Source of the DNA: Ilex aquifolium
Lineage: Eukaryota > Streptophyta > Magnoliopsida > Aquifoliales > Aquifoliaceae
Reading direction: 5' to 3'
NCBI GenBank assembly: GCA_951799425.1
Contig: OX637399.1
Span: 16,236,501-16,300,500 of the forward strand
DNA length: 64,000 nucleotides
Shown: positions 34,881 to 46,726 of the stretch, piece by piece
Layout: every line of letters starts with the position of its first letter
Position numbering within the stretch: position 1 is the stretch's first letter
The notes under the pieces: model-generated
What the model was told of the DNA's origin: nothing
Databases searched by the model: none
The model's input: the letters and a program-made list of their open reading frames with translations, nothing else
Translations under genes and position numbers: made by a program

Positions 34881-35169
34881 CATGTGTTGTAAGCAACCTT
34901 CAGCGATAGATTAAACTTTGACTCAAAGTTGAAAAACTTGATTTGATATAAAAAACTCTACATAAACTCAAATTTCTATTTAAAACTTTTTTACAATTAT
35001 CATGTTCCCCCAAGAGTCCATCTCTTTCATTTTGTCCCGCCCGAACTCTTTTTCAATCTTTTTTTTTCTTATATTTTTTCCCTTCTTCCATTTGAATTTT
35101 CACTTCATCCAAAATCTCATTATCTCTCTATTTCCATCCAATTTTAAATCTTTTTGCAAATCAAATTTC

Positions 35170-36720
35170 AGCAAATATTTCTAATTAGTAAACCTATCAT
35201 TAATTTTTCTCGTTGTTTCAAGGAACTTGGCATAATAAAGGGCTTGTTTGATAGCATCTAAAACTGGAATGTTGATCTTTACTTGCTTGAAAAGCTTGTA
35301 AATATCAACACAATTGTTTAGCTTCTGCGGCTTCTTATGTCTTTGGGGAAAGGGAGCAGGTATGCGACATGGTGGCTTCTCAATTTCCCTAGACCCAATC
35401 TCATCTGGGGAGACTTGTACAGGTTCAACCACGGGTGAAGATTCTGTGTGTGGTGGTATTGTCTTATCTACAACCTTCCCACTTCTAAGAGTTGTGACTA
35501 CCTAAACATGCTCCTGTGTAGGATCTGTGGTGAGAGGGTTGCCTACTGGAAATTGACCTTATGGTTGTTTTAGTTGGGTAGAAAATTTACCTTTTTCCTA
35601 AGTGGCCATTACCTGGGTCAACTTATGCATGTGAGTCTTAAGGTCATCAAAAGATTGTGCAGTCTGGGCTTTGAATTCATTAAAGGCCTGAGTGTTTGGA
35701 TTATTATAATTTATTTGGGCTTACATGAACTGGTCATCCTCCAAACTACATTTTTGTGATGGCTGATATGGTGAGTACTGTGGTGGTCCTTATGGTGGGT
35801 GATTGACTAAGGTTTACTGTGCATTCCTCCAACTGAATTCGGTTGGTTCTTTCCACCTTAGATTGTAAGTCTCAAAATATGGGTTAGAGTAAGTGGAGAT
35901 TACATTGGATTGCTCCAACAAAACTTCCTTAAACGTAGGTATAGTGGGGCACTCCCTCGTGGGATGCCCTGACAAAGCACATATCCCACACACTTGTTCT
36001 GTGGGTGGCACATTAGTCACTTCATTAACCTTCCTCATCTCCAATGCCCCAAGCTTTGGGGATAAGGTGGTCATGTTGGCCTTCAGGTCATCCTTTTCCT
36101 TTAATATGTATTTTCCCCCTTGAGAAGTGGTAGCCTTGGTCTCTAGATTGGTAGGTGAGGCCAAGTCCTATATCTGAAAACTCTCACCTAAAGTATTGAA
36201 AAAGTCAAAAGCCTCATCAGGACTCTTTCCCGTGAACTCTTCTTGAGACATCATCTCAACGAACTAACGCAAAGGTGTAGGGAGAGCATCATAAAAGAAT
36301 CCTACCAAAGTCCAATTCTCAAAACCATTGTGGGGGCAAGTTTGGAGAAAATCCTTAAATCTCTCCCAACATTGATAGAATGTTCCTCCCTCTTTGACAA
36401 CAAAATTCATGATTTGACATTTTAGTGCATTAGTACGGTGGAGAGGGAAAATTTTCTTGAAAAACTCTTTCTAAAGAACTTGTCAGTCTGGGATGGAATA
36501 TGGTTTTAATGAATTTAGCCACAACTTGGCTTTATCCTTCAGTAAGAAGGGGAAAAGCTTGAGGTAACAATTGGATTGTGCTTGGTTTGGTTGTGAAGTT
36601 TTCTGCATTGGCAAGGAAAACAAAACAAGATGGGACACTACTCCTTTGCGGGATGTAGATAGTCCCTCAGGGTTCTACCCTGCTCATTGACCTCTTGACC
36701 TAGGTTATTATAGTCACTCA
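35170..36720 (-). pseudogene. Athila-like Gypsy gag remnant, minus strand
   Basis: From right to left: a retrotrans_gag-type block at 36480-36180 (WERFKDFLQTCPHNGFENWT, LVGFFYDAL, SPDEAFDFFNTL), then CGICALSGHPTREC (C-X2-C-X4-H-X4-C knuckle, near 35985), then NPYFETYNLRWKEPTEFSWR. Further left (35432-35181) is FPQRHKKPQKLNNCVDIYKL...VLDAIKQALYYAKFL, the gag/protease linker typical of Athila-type Gypsy elements. Stops at several positions break the frame. No protease, RT or LTR was seen on this copy. Confidence 0.8.
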
Positions 36721-38042
36721 TATTGCTACCTGTTCTGCTTAGATTAAAAGTAGTAAATGTGACTGATGAATTTGAATGACTCGAAGGACTAAACAGACCA
36801 ACTAACTCTCAAAATAGGGATTCAACTTGATTGGATGCAACTACTAACTAAAATTAAAACAAAATAACAAGAAAAATAAAAATTCTGACAGCAGTAAAGC
36901 AAAAGTACAACTATAGAATGGACGAAGTTACTCGTAGAGAAATGTCTGCAGGTAGCTCATTGGTAAGGTGGATTTTTCCTTCTTCGTTTTCTTAAATTGA
37001 CTTCTAATCCCTGTAATTTTTTTCCAAAAACTTGCTTGATATCGAATAGGTGCACCCAAGTGCAGGTGATCAAGACGTAATAATGGAAACATCCCTCCAA
37101 GCATCTTGCATGGGCAAGGAGGACGTTTCCTCTTTGGAGGCTCTCCAGCCATGCAAAGCAATGATTTTTGTCATAGAAATCATTTTTGAAGCAGATAGAA
37201 AAGGATCAGAACAATAGAAATTGTTTGGAGGAGAGAGTAAATTTTGGGTTTTTGTTAGAGAGTGATTTGAGGTGCAAGGGCTATGCCAAAAGCTATGTTT
37301 CAACTCCCTGAATTTAGTGGTAAGCTTGAATTGGTGTGGTGTGTGACCTCGAATTTGAGTTTAAAGTTGTAGATGGGTTTCGGTTTTCAAATGGTTCTTG
37401 TATCTAGCTTGGTTTTCTTTCAAATTAATGGTTATGGTTGTGTTCTTGGGTGTTTTAGGAGTAGTTTGTGGGTGGTGGGGAGGTTGGTCATGGTCTATCG
37501 AGGTTGAACCAAGTTTGGCTAGGGCTTAAAAACTTGAATTTTGATCTTGTGACAAAGTAGTTTAAGCTTTTAAAGGGGACTTAGGTCTAGCTAATTGCGG
37601 ATCAACGAATCCATTTTTGGACTTTGATTCAAGTTTTGAGGTTGTTTGGGGGATGAAAATGGATTTTTATGTCTGGTCGTGGGTTTTAAGTCAATTTTTG
37701 AGCCCACTTTGACCACAAATTCCTGAAGCATGATGAGAATTCAAAGGAGATGGTATGTGAGATTCAAAATTAGATTGTGAGTTGAATTTTTTGGCTTTGT
37801 AATAGAGGAAAAAGTTTGAGTGTGGAGGGAGAACAAGGTGAGCAAAGGGAGGAGGTTAGACAGAAAAATTGGAAATTAGGGCAACAAGTCAACGACTCAA
37901 GGAAAAAGGAGGATAAGAGGTGGGGGTGACACCAAGCCACCCCTACGGAACATGAGAGCACGTGGGGACCTGGTGGACCCTCAGTTAGTCTGGTTGTACT
38001 CCTCACATCCATGTGGAGGTCCTGGTAGCTCCATTTCGCAAT
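36721..38042. other. No gene recognised
   Basis: Non-coding text between the Athila gag remnant and the truncated chromovirus LTR. It could be the leader/LTR of the minus-strand Athila copy or unrelated repeat DNA. The right border is abrupt: similarity to the chromovirus LTR starts at 38043. Confidence 0.4.
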
Positions 38043-39965
38043 CCTAGGGTTGTATATGAAATGGGTAAAATGATTAGAGATGAATTGTCTTGTTTAGCAT
38101 ACACCTAGTGTAGCTAGAATTTGAAAAATGGGTATGAGAGTATGTTTAAACCAATTCTTGCATGATTTGGGTTTGATGAGATTGCTTGGTTTGGGTTTCA
38201 TGAAATGGATTGTTGGGCATGCTATGTGTTTACATATTTTTGCCCACTAAGTGTTTGATAAAATGCTTAGGAATCTAAGTATGTTGTTTGGATTGAAAAT
38301 GCTATAACATGCTTAGTGATGTTATGAAATGTTATTTAATGCTTTATGATATAATTGACACTTGAGGAATTTGGGTATGATTGTGGATAATAGATATGTT
38401 CATTATATGTCGTATGATATGATGAGCATGGGATAGAAATTGTAATTGTACAATTTTATTGCATATGCACGAGTAACATCGCATTCATAGGCATTCGACG
38501 TGAGTGTAGGGGTGTGTGTGCATGTTTTTGATCAAACATCATCCTTGGTGGGTTGATACGTGGGCTCGGGAAAGTTGAACCTAGGTTCGACTGAGTCACA
38601 CAGGTTGCATTAAAAATATGTGTAGGGTTAGCAAAAAAGGCTAGATTCTCCCTCAGGTGCAAGACCCGGTAATTTCATATACCCACTCCCATTAGTATTG
38701 AGTCCATAAAATGTGTCGGTGTATATGAAACCGTTGGTAGAAGTTCATAGATGTCATGTCGATTGGGTACCCGTTGGTGGAAGTCCATAAATACCTACCC
38801 CAAGAAAGACACAAGATTTTATAAAATGGTCATTGGATGTCTAACGTCAATGGCGAGGGCTTGGAATGCCCAGATGCATACGCATGACATGACATGTGTT
38901 ATGGGAGCCGGTGGAGGGCTCGAGTTTGCATTGCATGCGTGAGTTCATCTCATGACATGACATAAAATAGTAGCATTCATTTATGACATGTATGTATTTG
39001 AATGGATGCTTGATGTGATAAATTGCATGTGACATTTTATATGCATCTGGGTTGGGGAATAACCTCCTTAGGAGATACTCTATTGAGCGTATCTCATCCT
39101 TTATGGGGATATATATTTCAGGTGTTGGACAAGCCTCAGCAGATGGCCCTCACTTGGGCCCGTGTTGAAGAAAGAGTTGGATTGTGGTTCTAACAAAATT
39201 ACATGTTGTAATCTCATGTATATTTTGTTTTTGTCTTATATTAATCATGTACAAAACTTGTATTTTGAATAAGGCATGTAATGAGACATTATTCTTTTGT
39301 AAAACAAATGAATGAAATAGATGTTGAATTAGTTATTGGGTTAAAAGTAAGATTTTGTAGAGTTTGGGGGAAATCTGGGCTCTAGGTACCGGTACCTCAC
39401 AGGTACCTGGCATCCGGAGAGCTCAAGTACCGATACCTAGGCTCACAGGTACCGGTACCCCGATGGACAGTGGGCTCAGGTACTAGTACCTATACTCACA
39501 AGTATGGGTACCCCCGAAGATAATGGGCCCAGGTACTGGTACCAATGCTTACAGGTACTGGTACCAATGCTTACAGGTACTGGTACCTAACAAATAGAAG
39601 GCTCAGGTACCGGTACCACATATCTGAGGTACCGGTATCTCTTCCAAAAACTTGAAAATTTGAAATGTAACATTGTCGAGCCTTCACATCTTGAACAATC
39701 TTCTTTGGATGATATAAATGGATAATAATACGTCCTAAACTTTGTGATTTGGACATTGGAATGGTCTTATGAATAATATATAAACAGATTATGCGTTGGG
39801 TAGCGCTTCCATGCAAAGGAGGCTCTGCCCGGACTCCATTTGCTATAATCCTGGTGAATGGGGTGTAACAACGTGGTATTGGGTTATACAGTAGCCACGG
39901 GTATTTCACGGGTTGATGGGTGATCAACGGGTTAAGAAAGGACCCCCAGATTTTGGGGCGTCACA
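38043..39965 (+). repeat. Left LTR of the chromovirus, 5'-truncated
   Basis: It aligns with 47431-49096 from CCTA(G/A)GGTTGTATATGAAATG to TTTTGGGGCGTCACA. It carries about 230 bp (38173-38400) that the right LTR lacks. Sequence left of 38043 does not match the first 700 bp of the right LTR. Confidence 0.85.
39383..39640 (+). repeat. GGTACCGGTACC palindrome array in the left LTR
   Basis: About ten copies of (A/G)GGTAC(C/T)(G/A)GTACC cores, spaced by AGGCTCACA- or GGGCTC-type linkers. Some copies have decayed (ACTAGTACC, GTATGGGTACC). The matching array in the right LTR is shorter. Confidence 0.9.
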
Positions 39966-39968
39966 ATT

Positions 39969-39980
39969 TGGTATCAGAGC
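39969..39980 (+). promoter_or_regulatory. Primer-binding site of the chromovirus
   Basis: An exact TGGTATCAGAGC, complementary to the plant initiator-Met tRNA 3' end, three bases after the left LTR. Confidence 0.9.
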
Positions 39981-40319
39981 TTAGGTTCCCAATTACCTTG
40001 GACTTGAGGATAGATTGGGTTAAGCCACTGCATTCATGATGCATTACATGTAATGTACATTAAATGCTACATGTTGTGTGATATGTGATTATATGCATGA
40101 TTGAATGTGTATGGGAATGAGACACTTGGGTTAGAAAACATAAACTTGGGGAAGGAAAAAGAAAGAATGGGAATGTTTACGGTTTGGGCATCTGCTAGTA
40201 GGTGACATACCTCCTACCAGAGAGACGAGGGGAAGTTAAATTTTCAAATTTGTAACTTTGATCCCTGACTTTGGGATACTAAGTTAGTGGTATATTGCTA
40301 TATTACGTGTGTGTAGATA

Positions 40320-43100
40320 ACAAATAGAGGAAAAGGACATCGCAACGGTCAAGGGGATGGACGGAACAACCAACCACCACCACCACCGGCCTTTGATCAA
40401 CAAGTCTTTATAGAGGCTATGGACACAATGGATGCTACCTTTGTATAAGTCAGTGCCAACATAGGCCAGGGAGGCTCGAATAACCTCCAAAAGTTTAGGC
40501 ACACAAGCCACCGACTTTTATGGGAGGGGCGGATTCGGTGGTGGCTGACCATTGGTTCCAACAACAAGTAGACAAGATCTTGGAGGCTATGGAGGTGACA
40601 TCCGATGCCACCAAGATAGGACTAGACACATTACAGCTTGAGGGAGAGACTCATCTATGGTGGAATTAGGCAAAGGCCTCAAAGAATGTTGAGGCAATGA
40701 CTTGAGAAGATTTTCGTGAGCTCTTTTGGGCAAGTATTTCCCATCGTCTATTCTGCAAGTGAAAGCCTAGGAATTCTTGGATCTAAAGTAAGGGACTATG
40801 ACGGTGATGGAATACGTGGCTAAGTTCATCGAGCTATCCCCTTTTTCCGATGACTAGGTGACCACTGACTTGGTCAAAGTAAGAAGATTTGAGGATGGCT
40901 TGAAGTTGTCCATTGGGGGAAAGATTGTAGGCCACCGCCTACAAGACCAATACTCGATGGTCGAGACGGCTGATGAGCACGTAATATTGCATATTTAACA
41001 GCCTCATTACATGCACTTTAACTCAACTTTGCATTTAATTATTTAGAGTTAGTCGAATTTGTGAATAATGTGAAAATTTTGATGTTACAAGTAATCATAG
41101 GGTAATTGATGGCTTTCGGAACCCTACAACTAATTGTAGATGAGTGGTGAAGAGATGGACACATTACATAAGGATTTAGAGGCTTAAAAGTGAAATAAAT
41201 CAAGGAGGTATCAGTACCTGGTATCATAGGTACCGGAATTCACACCATTTGGTATTGGTACCCCGGTATTTTACATTTTTGACCATGGTCCACTTCAAAT
41301 TTGAAAAAGTGTAAAAAATGAAATTTGTAGATATGGATATCCTCTATTTTTTGTCAAAATTTCAGCTCAATCAGACGGTAGAATCAAAAGTTATGACAAA
41401 TTTATGAAATCTGAAAATGAGCTACTGGTAACAGACCCCTTACGACCTAGCGATAGGAGCTTACAACCTACCGGTAGGTTACCCATGACCTACCGGTAGA
41501 ACATGCCCAGAAAGCTCAGTCACTTCTCCACACGACTCCACCAACCACGGGGGCCCACCTTTTGTCATCTAAACTATACCCTGACATTTTTAACACCCCA
41601 TGATGATCTCCTAACCCCAAAAACTTATTTTTGAAGCGTGAGGGAGTGGGGAGGAAATAGAGAGAAAGGGAGTGGTTGGAAAAGCATGGGAGGACCATGC
41701 TTTGACTAATTTTTCTTGCTTTTGTGGACAACCTCTCTCTAATCACTTCAAGTCAGCCACTCATGCCAAGAGAGAAGGTGATGGACAAAAATAAAGGGCT
41801 CCTACACACAATTGCAGATAACAATACTTTTAGAGAGAGAAGCTCCAAGGTAGAAAATGAAGTTTTAGAGAGAGAAGTTGGGTTTTTACATTTTCCTTCA
41901 CCATTTCCATTGTACTAAGCTCCATTTAACTTGTAATCTTTCCCTTTTGCACTCTAATCTATTTTATTCAAGTTATAACCAAGTTTAGCTAAGTGTCCAT
42001 GTATTTCATTTTTACATTTGGGTATTTTCTCTACAAACTTTGCATTTTGAGTATGAATATCATTTCTTTTGTAGTTTAAACTTTCTTCTACATTTATACA
42101 AGTCTATGTTTGATTTCGTCACAATGTCTTTCTCTTTCATGTTTGTTCTTGTTTTTTATCATGTATAGCTAAAATTTTAGTTGGCTAATCCAAGAGGGAT
42201 TTCCTCTTGGGTATGTGAAATAGACTTTCTTTCATTCTTCCTCGTAGTGTAAAGTGTTTAGTTCGACTAGATTGAGTGCAGACGTAGTTGTGGGCTTTTG
42301 ATACACCGTAGACTTGTCACAAGGTATGTTTTCGCCCAACAAAACTACATTAGTCCCTCACTTCCTACAAATCAATCAAACACCGAGACACCATTGGTTG
42401 AATGAAATGAGTCGATTTGGCATTCCCATTGGAATGACCTCTATGGATTATCCAACCTTAGTTACTTGCATATTTCATAACTCACAACTCACCAAACTTC
42501 AAATCACAAAGATTTTCCAATTTTCACCTTTTCACAAATCACCCTTCAAAAACATTCGACCTTGCCTTCCCTAAGGAGATGACCTTGGAATACTCATTCC
42601 AAGTAAAACACGACATCGCAAGACTCTCTCTACGATTAGGGATCAATTTTGTGCACACACACGTTTTTGTTCATCCACACACAATTTTTCCATTTCTTTC
42701 ATTGAACCCAAGGAAGAGTGACACTCACCAATCTCTATTAGCCATATACACATAATTCGGGTTCAAGTTGGACGTCGGGGAAAACAATCAAGCAACGGCT
42801 ATGGCCATTGAGAGAGAAGTAGAGACTCTAAAAGCATCCGAGAAGTGGATGCTAAGGACAAGATGAAAGAGGGTCAGTCCTCTTCCACTAGTTCGGGGAA
42901 GAAACAAAGGACATCTACCCCACAAGGGTTTCAAGAGTAGGGCGAGGCTACCAAAGCCAAGGCCAAGGTCAATCCTCCCAAGGTGGGAGAAATTTCAGGG
43001 TGCCCTATCAGGCTGGCCAGAAGACATGCTACATATGCCACCAACCGGGCCACTTGAAACGGGATTGTCTTCAGAGGCAGGAATCCTGTAACTCCCAGTC
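40320..43100 (+). pseudogene. Chromovirus gag, split by a solo LTR
   Basis: Gag text before the insertion: VADHWFQQQVDKILEAM, then LEGETHLWW, EDFRELF, VKVRRFEDGLKLSI-like in shifted frames, and GHRLQDQYSMVETA at the break (40970). After 42795 the frame resumes with AMAIEREVETL, a basic linker, then the CCHC knuckle CYICHQPGHLKRDC (43027-43068). Stops and frameshifts interrupt it. The ACGGC target duplication lies inside the coding text. Confidence 0.8.
40971..42794 (+). mobile_element. Solo LTR (1824 bp) inserted in chromovirus gag
   Basis: It starts TGATGAGCAC and ends AATCAAGCA, with a perfect 5-bp duplication ACGGC on both sides (40966-40970 and 42795-42799). No internal domain, primer site or second LTR is visible, so it is a solo LTR left by recombination. 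A close relative is at 58916-60769. ACCGGT and GGTACC cores lie at 41205-41275 and 41452-41500. The lineage is probably Gypsy of the Athila/Tat group from the TGATGAGCA start, but this is not certain; orientation is by analogy. Confidence 0.9.
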
Positions 43101-43267
43101 AACGATGGGGAATCCACAGATATTTTTTACTCCTCCCTATCCGACCATAGGCTAGGGAAGTCAATTCTAGTTTCAAGGTGCTACACAGGCCCCTACAAGG
43201 CTTACAGGCAGGGACCTAGGGGTGAGTTTTTATCATCACACAACAGACTAAGTCGGTAGATCAGTCA

Positions 43268-46200
43268 ATGATTCAAGGTATATTTTTACTCTCTCGCTTC
43301 TGGGCAACGGTGTTATTTGATTCGGGTGCATCTTACTCATTCATTTCTACATCATGTGTAAGAGATTTGGACTTAAAGGTTGAGACCTTAGAAGAGCCAT
43401 TGCATGTGAGTTCTCCCGTAGGAGCTAGGGTTTGTATTAATAAGATATGTCGAGGATGTGAGTTAGAGATCTCATAATTCAACTCACTATGGACCTTAGG
43501 GTATAGACATATCGGAGTTTGATGTCATCCTCGAGATGAATTGGTTGACAGCACACCGAGTCATCATTAATTATGATCAGAAGAAGGTCACTGCTTATAC
43601 ACCAGAGGGTGTCTACTTCAAATTTTAGGGAGAAAAACAAGATGATTTACCCCAAGTCGTGTATTACTCTAATTGGCACGAACATTTGATGGGTTGACTT
43701 GCGAGTCTTACACTTGAGGATAAGGCAAGACAGGAGTTGGGTCTACCTCAGGTAGTTTGCAACTATGCAGACGTTTTCCCAGATGAGTTATCAGGATTGC
43801 CTCCACATTGGGATATAGACTTCGCCATTGAGTTACAACCCGGTGCATTCCCCTATTTCTATGACTCCGTATAGGATGGCACCTACGGAGTTGCAAGAAT
43901 TCAAGGTCCAGTTACAAGAGTTGTTAGATAAGGGTTTTATTAGACCGAGTACCTCACCTTGGGGTACTCCAGTGTTATTTGCCAAGAAGAAGGACAGGAC
44001 CCTTAGACTATGCATTGACTATCGACAGTTGAATCGAGTTACCATCAAGAACAAGTACCTATTGTCGCCCATCGATGATCTTTTTGATCAACTGAGAAGA
44101 GCACGGGTCTACTCCAGGATAGATCTGCGCACGTGATACCATCAGTTGAGGATTAGGGAGGCTAATATCCCTAAGATGGCGTTCAGGATGCGATACTGGC
44201 ATTTTGAGTTTACAGTTATGCCTTTCGATTTGACAAATGCTCCGGTGGCATTCATGAATCTCATGCATAGGGTGTTTCAACCCTACTTATATCAGTTTGT
44301 CGTAGTCTTTATTGATGACATTCTGATCTACTCCAATTCGAGGAGATGCATGAGGGTCACTTGAGAATCTTTCTCTAGACCTTAAGAGACCATCAGTTAT
44401 ATGTCAAGTTCAGTAAGTGTGAATTTAGACTGACGGAGGTGAAATTTTTAGGACACATGGTGTCTGCTAAGGGTGTGTTAGTGGACCCAGAGAAGGTTGA
44501 GGCAATTATGAGTTGAAAGATGCCTAAGTCAGTCTTCGAGATACGTAGTTTCTTGGGATTGGCGAGGTATTATCGGAGGTTCATTAAGGACTTCTCGTGA
44601 CTAGTTGTAGGTTGACTAGGAAAGAGGTCAAATTTCAGTGGGATGACTCATATAGGAGGGCATTCCAGGAGTGAAGAGAAGGCTTACTTCAGCTCCTATC
44701 CTTATAGTTCTAGAGAGGGATCATAGGTACACAGTTTATTGTGATACCTCAAAAGACGCACTTGGATGTGTTCTGATGCAGTCTGAGAGGGTGGTAGCTT
44801 ATGGTTCATGGCAGTTGAAGAACCATGAGCATAACTACCCCACTTACAACATGGAGTTGGCGGCTGTTGTCTTTGCCTTGATGGCATGGCGCCACTATCT
44901 ATATGGAGAGTAGTTTGAGGTGTTTTCAGACCACAAGAGTATGAAGTACATCTTTACACAGTGAGACCTCAATATGAGGTAGAACAGGTGGATGAAGTAC
45001 CTGAAGGATTATGACTTCACTTTACATTACCATCTTGGTAATGCAAATATGGTGGCTGATGTACTCAGCCGAAAGTCCCGGGGAGTCTTGGCTAGTATAG
45101 CTTCCCGAGAGTGACAGATGCTTGAGACTGTAGGATAGTTCAGGCTACACTACAGAGATCAAGCTCATGGCACTTTGGGCAGTCTAGTGGCTATGCCTTC
45201 CTTACTGAGTAAGGTGATCGAGTCCTAAGGGCAGAACATGGATATATTGTCCATCAGGGACTGGGTATAGTCAAGTACGAGTGACGAGGGCTAGGCCATT
45301 CATGCAAATGGTAGTCTTTGATTCAAGGGAAGGGTTGTGGTTCCCCAGTCTACGGATCTGAGAGAGGAGATCCTCAGGGAATTCCTTTACTCCCATTTTG
45401 TTGTACATCCTGGTAGCACGAAAATGTACCATGATCTTCGCCGCCAATATTATTGAAGTGAGATGAAGAGACATGTCGGAGATTTTGTTAGTAGGTGTCT
45501 CATATGTCAGCAGGCCAAGGTTGAGCACCAGAGACCAGCAGGGTTGCTTCAGCCTTTGGAGGTGGCTGAGTGGAAGTGGGAACACTGTCACTATGAATTT
45601 TGTGACCTACTTACCACAGACTTCGTGTGGACATGACGTGGTGTGGGTGATCGTGGACCGACTTACGTAATCGGCACACTTTTTGGTTGTGTGGATGACC
45701 TTCACATTGGAGAAATTTTGTGGGTTGTATACACAGGAGATAATTCGGTTGCACGGGGTACCCGTATCTATAGTATCAGATCAGGATCCCGGGTTTATGG
45801 CCCATTTCTGGGAGAGCATCCAACGGGCTATGGGAACATATTTGATGATGAGTACATCCTTTCATCCCTAGATGGACGGCCACTCAGAGAAGACCATCTA
45901 GATTTTAGAGGATATGCTTAGGGCATACGTCCTTGATCTCAAGGATAGCTGGGAGGAGCACTTACCCTTAGTGGAGTTCGCCTACAACAATAGTTACCAA
46001 ACGAGCATACAGATGGCACCCTATTAGGCACTTTATAGGAAGTCATACCATTCTCTGGTATGTTGGGCGGAGGTTAGAGAGGGAACTTCCACATGTCCGG
46101 ATTTGATTAAGGACACCTCAGTGAAAGTGGACTTGATACGGAAGCGTCTTCTTACGGCTCAGAGCCGACAAGCGACGGAGACCTCTAGAGTTCGATGTTG

Positions 46201-46620
46201 GGGATCACGTCTTCTTGAAGGTTATGCCCAAGGGGAGTGGTCAGGCTCGGGAAGCGAAAAAAACTATTGCCAATGTATATCGGGCCCTTCGAGGCACTCG
46301 AGAGAGTTGGTACAGTTGCTTACCGGTTGGTATTACCGCCAAATTTATCAGGTGTTCATGCGGTGTTCTATGTCTCCATGCTTCGAAAGTACACTCCAGA
46401 TCCTACACATGTGGTGGATTGAGGTGAGCTGGTTGTTGATGCGGATGAGAACTTCTAGGAGGGACCGGTGCGTATCATGGATAGCCGAGAGCAAGTTTTG
46501 CGTGGCAAGACTATAAGGTTGGTGAAGGTGTTGTGATAGCACCTAGTATGGAGGAGGCGACATAAGAGCGTGAGGACACTATCCTTACTACCTACCCGTT
46601 CCTATTTGAGGATGTAGGTA
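43268..46620 (+). pseudogene. Chromovirus pol: protease, RT, RNase H, integrase, chromodomain
   Basis: Protease: ATVLFDSGASYSFIS (DSGA, near 43320). [50 protein letters not shown], a stop at the RT.YHQLRI step, [17 protein letters not shown] and [11 protein letters not shown] (FIDD catalytic pair, near 44310). RNase [45 protein letters not shown]. Integrase: HFVVHPGSTKMYHDL and CLICQQAK (HHCC zinc site), VSDQDPGF, HSERTI, LVEFAYNNSYQ. Tail: GVHAVFYVSMLRKYTPDP, then EGPVRIMDSREQVLR and EEAT.ERE...YPFLFED, the decayed chromodomain of the Tekay type. Numerous in-frame stops show it is dead. Confidence 0.92.
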
Positions 46621-46713
46621 CATTTCTTGTAGTTATAAAGTAGTACATGACTTGTTGCATATGAATTTTGTTACATGTGCAAGTATGTGTAATTTCGGGT
46701 ACAAAATTCCTTT

Positions 46714-46726
46714 AAGAGGGGAAGAA
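46714..46726 (+). promoter_or_regulatory. Polypurine tract of the chromovirus
   Basis: AAGAGGGGAAGAA sits directly before the right LTR start TGTAAAATCC, as needed for plus-strand priming. Confidence 0.8.
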
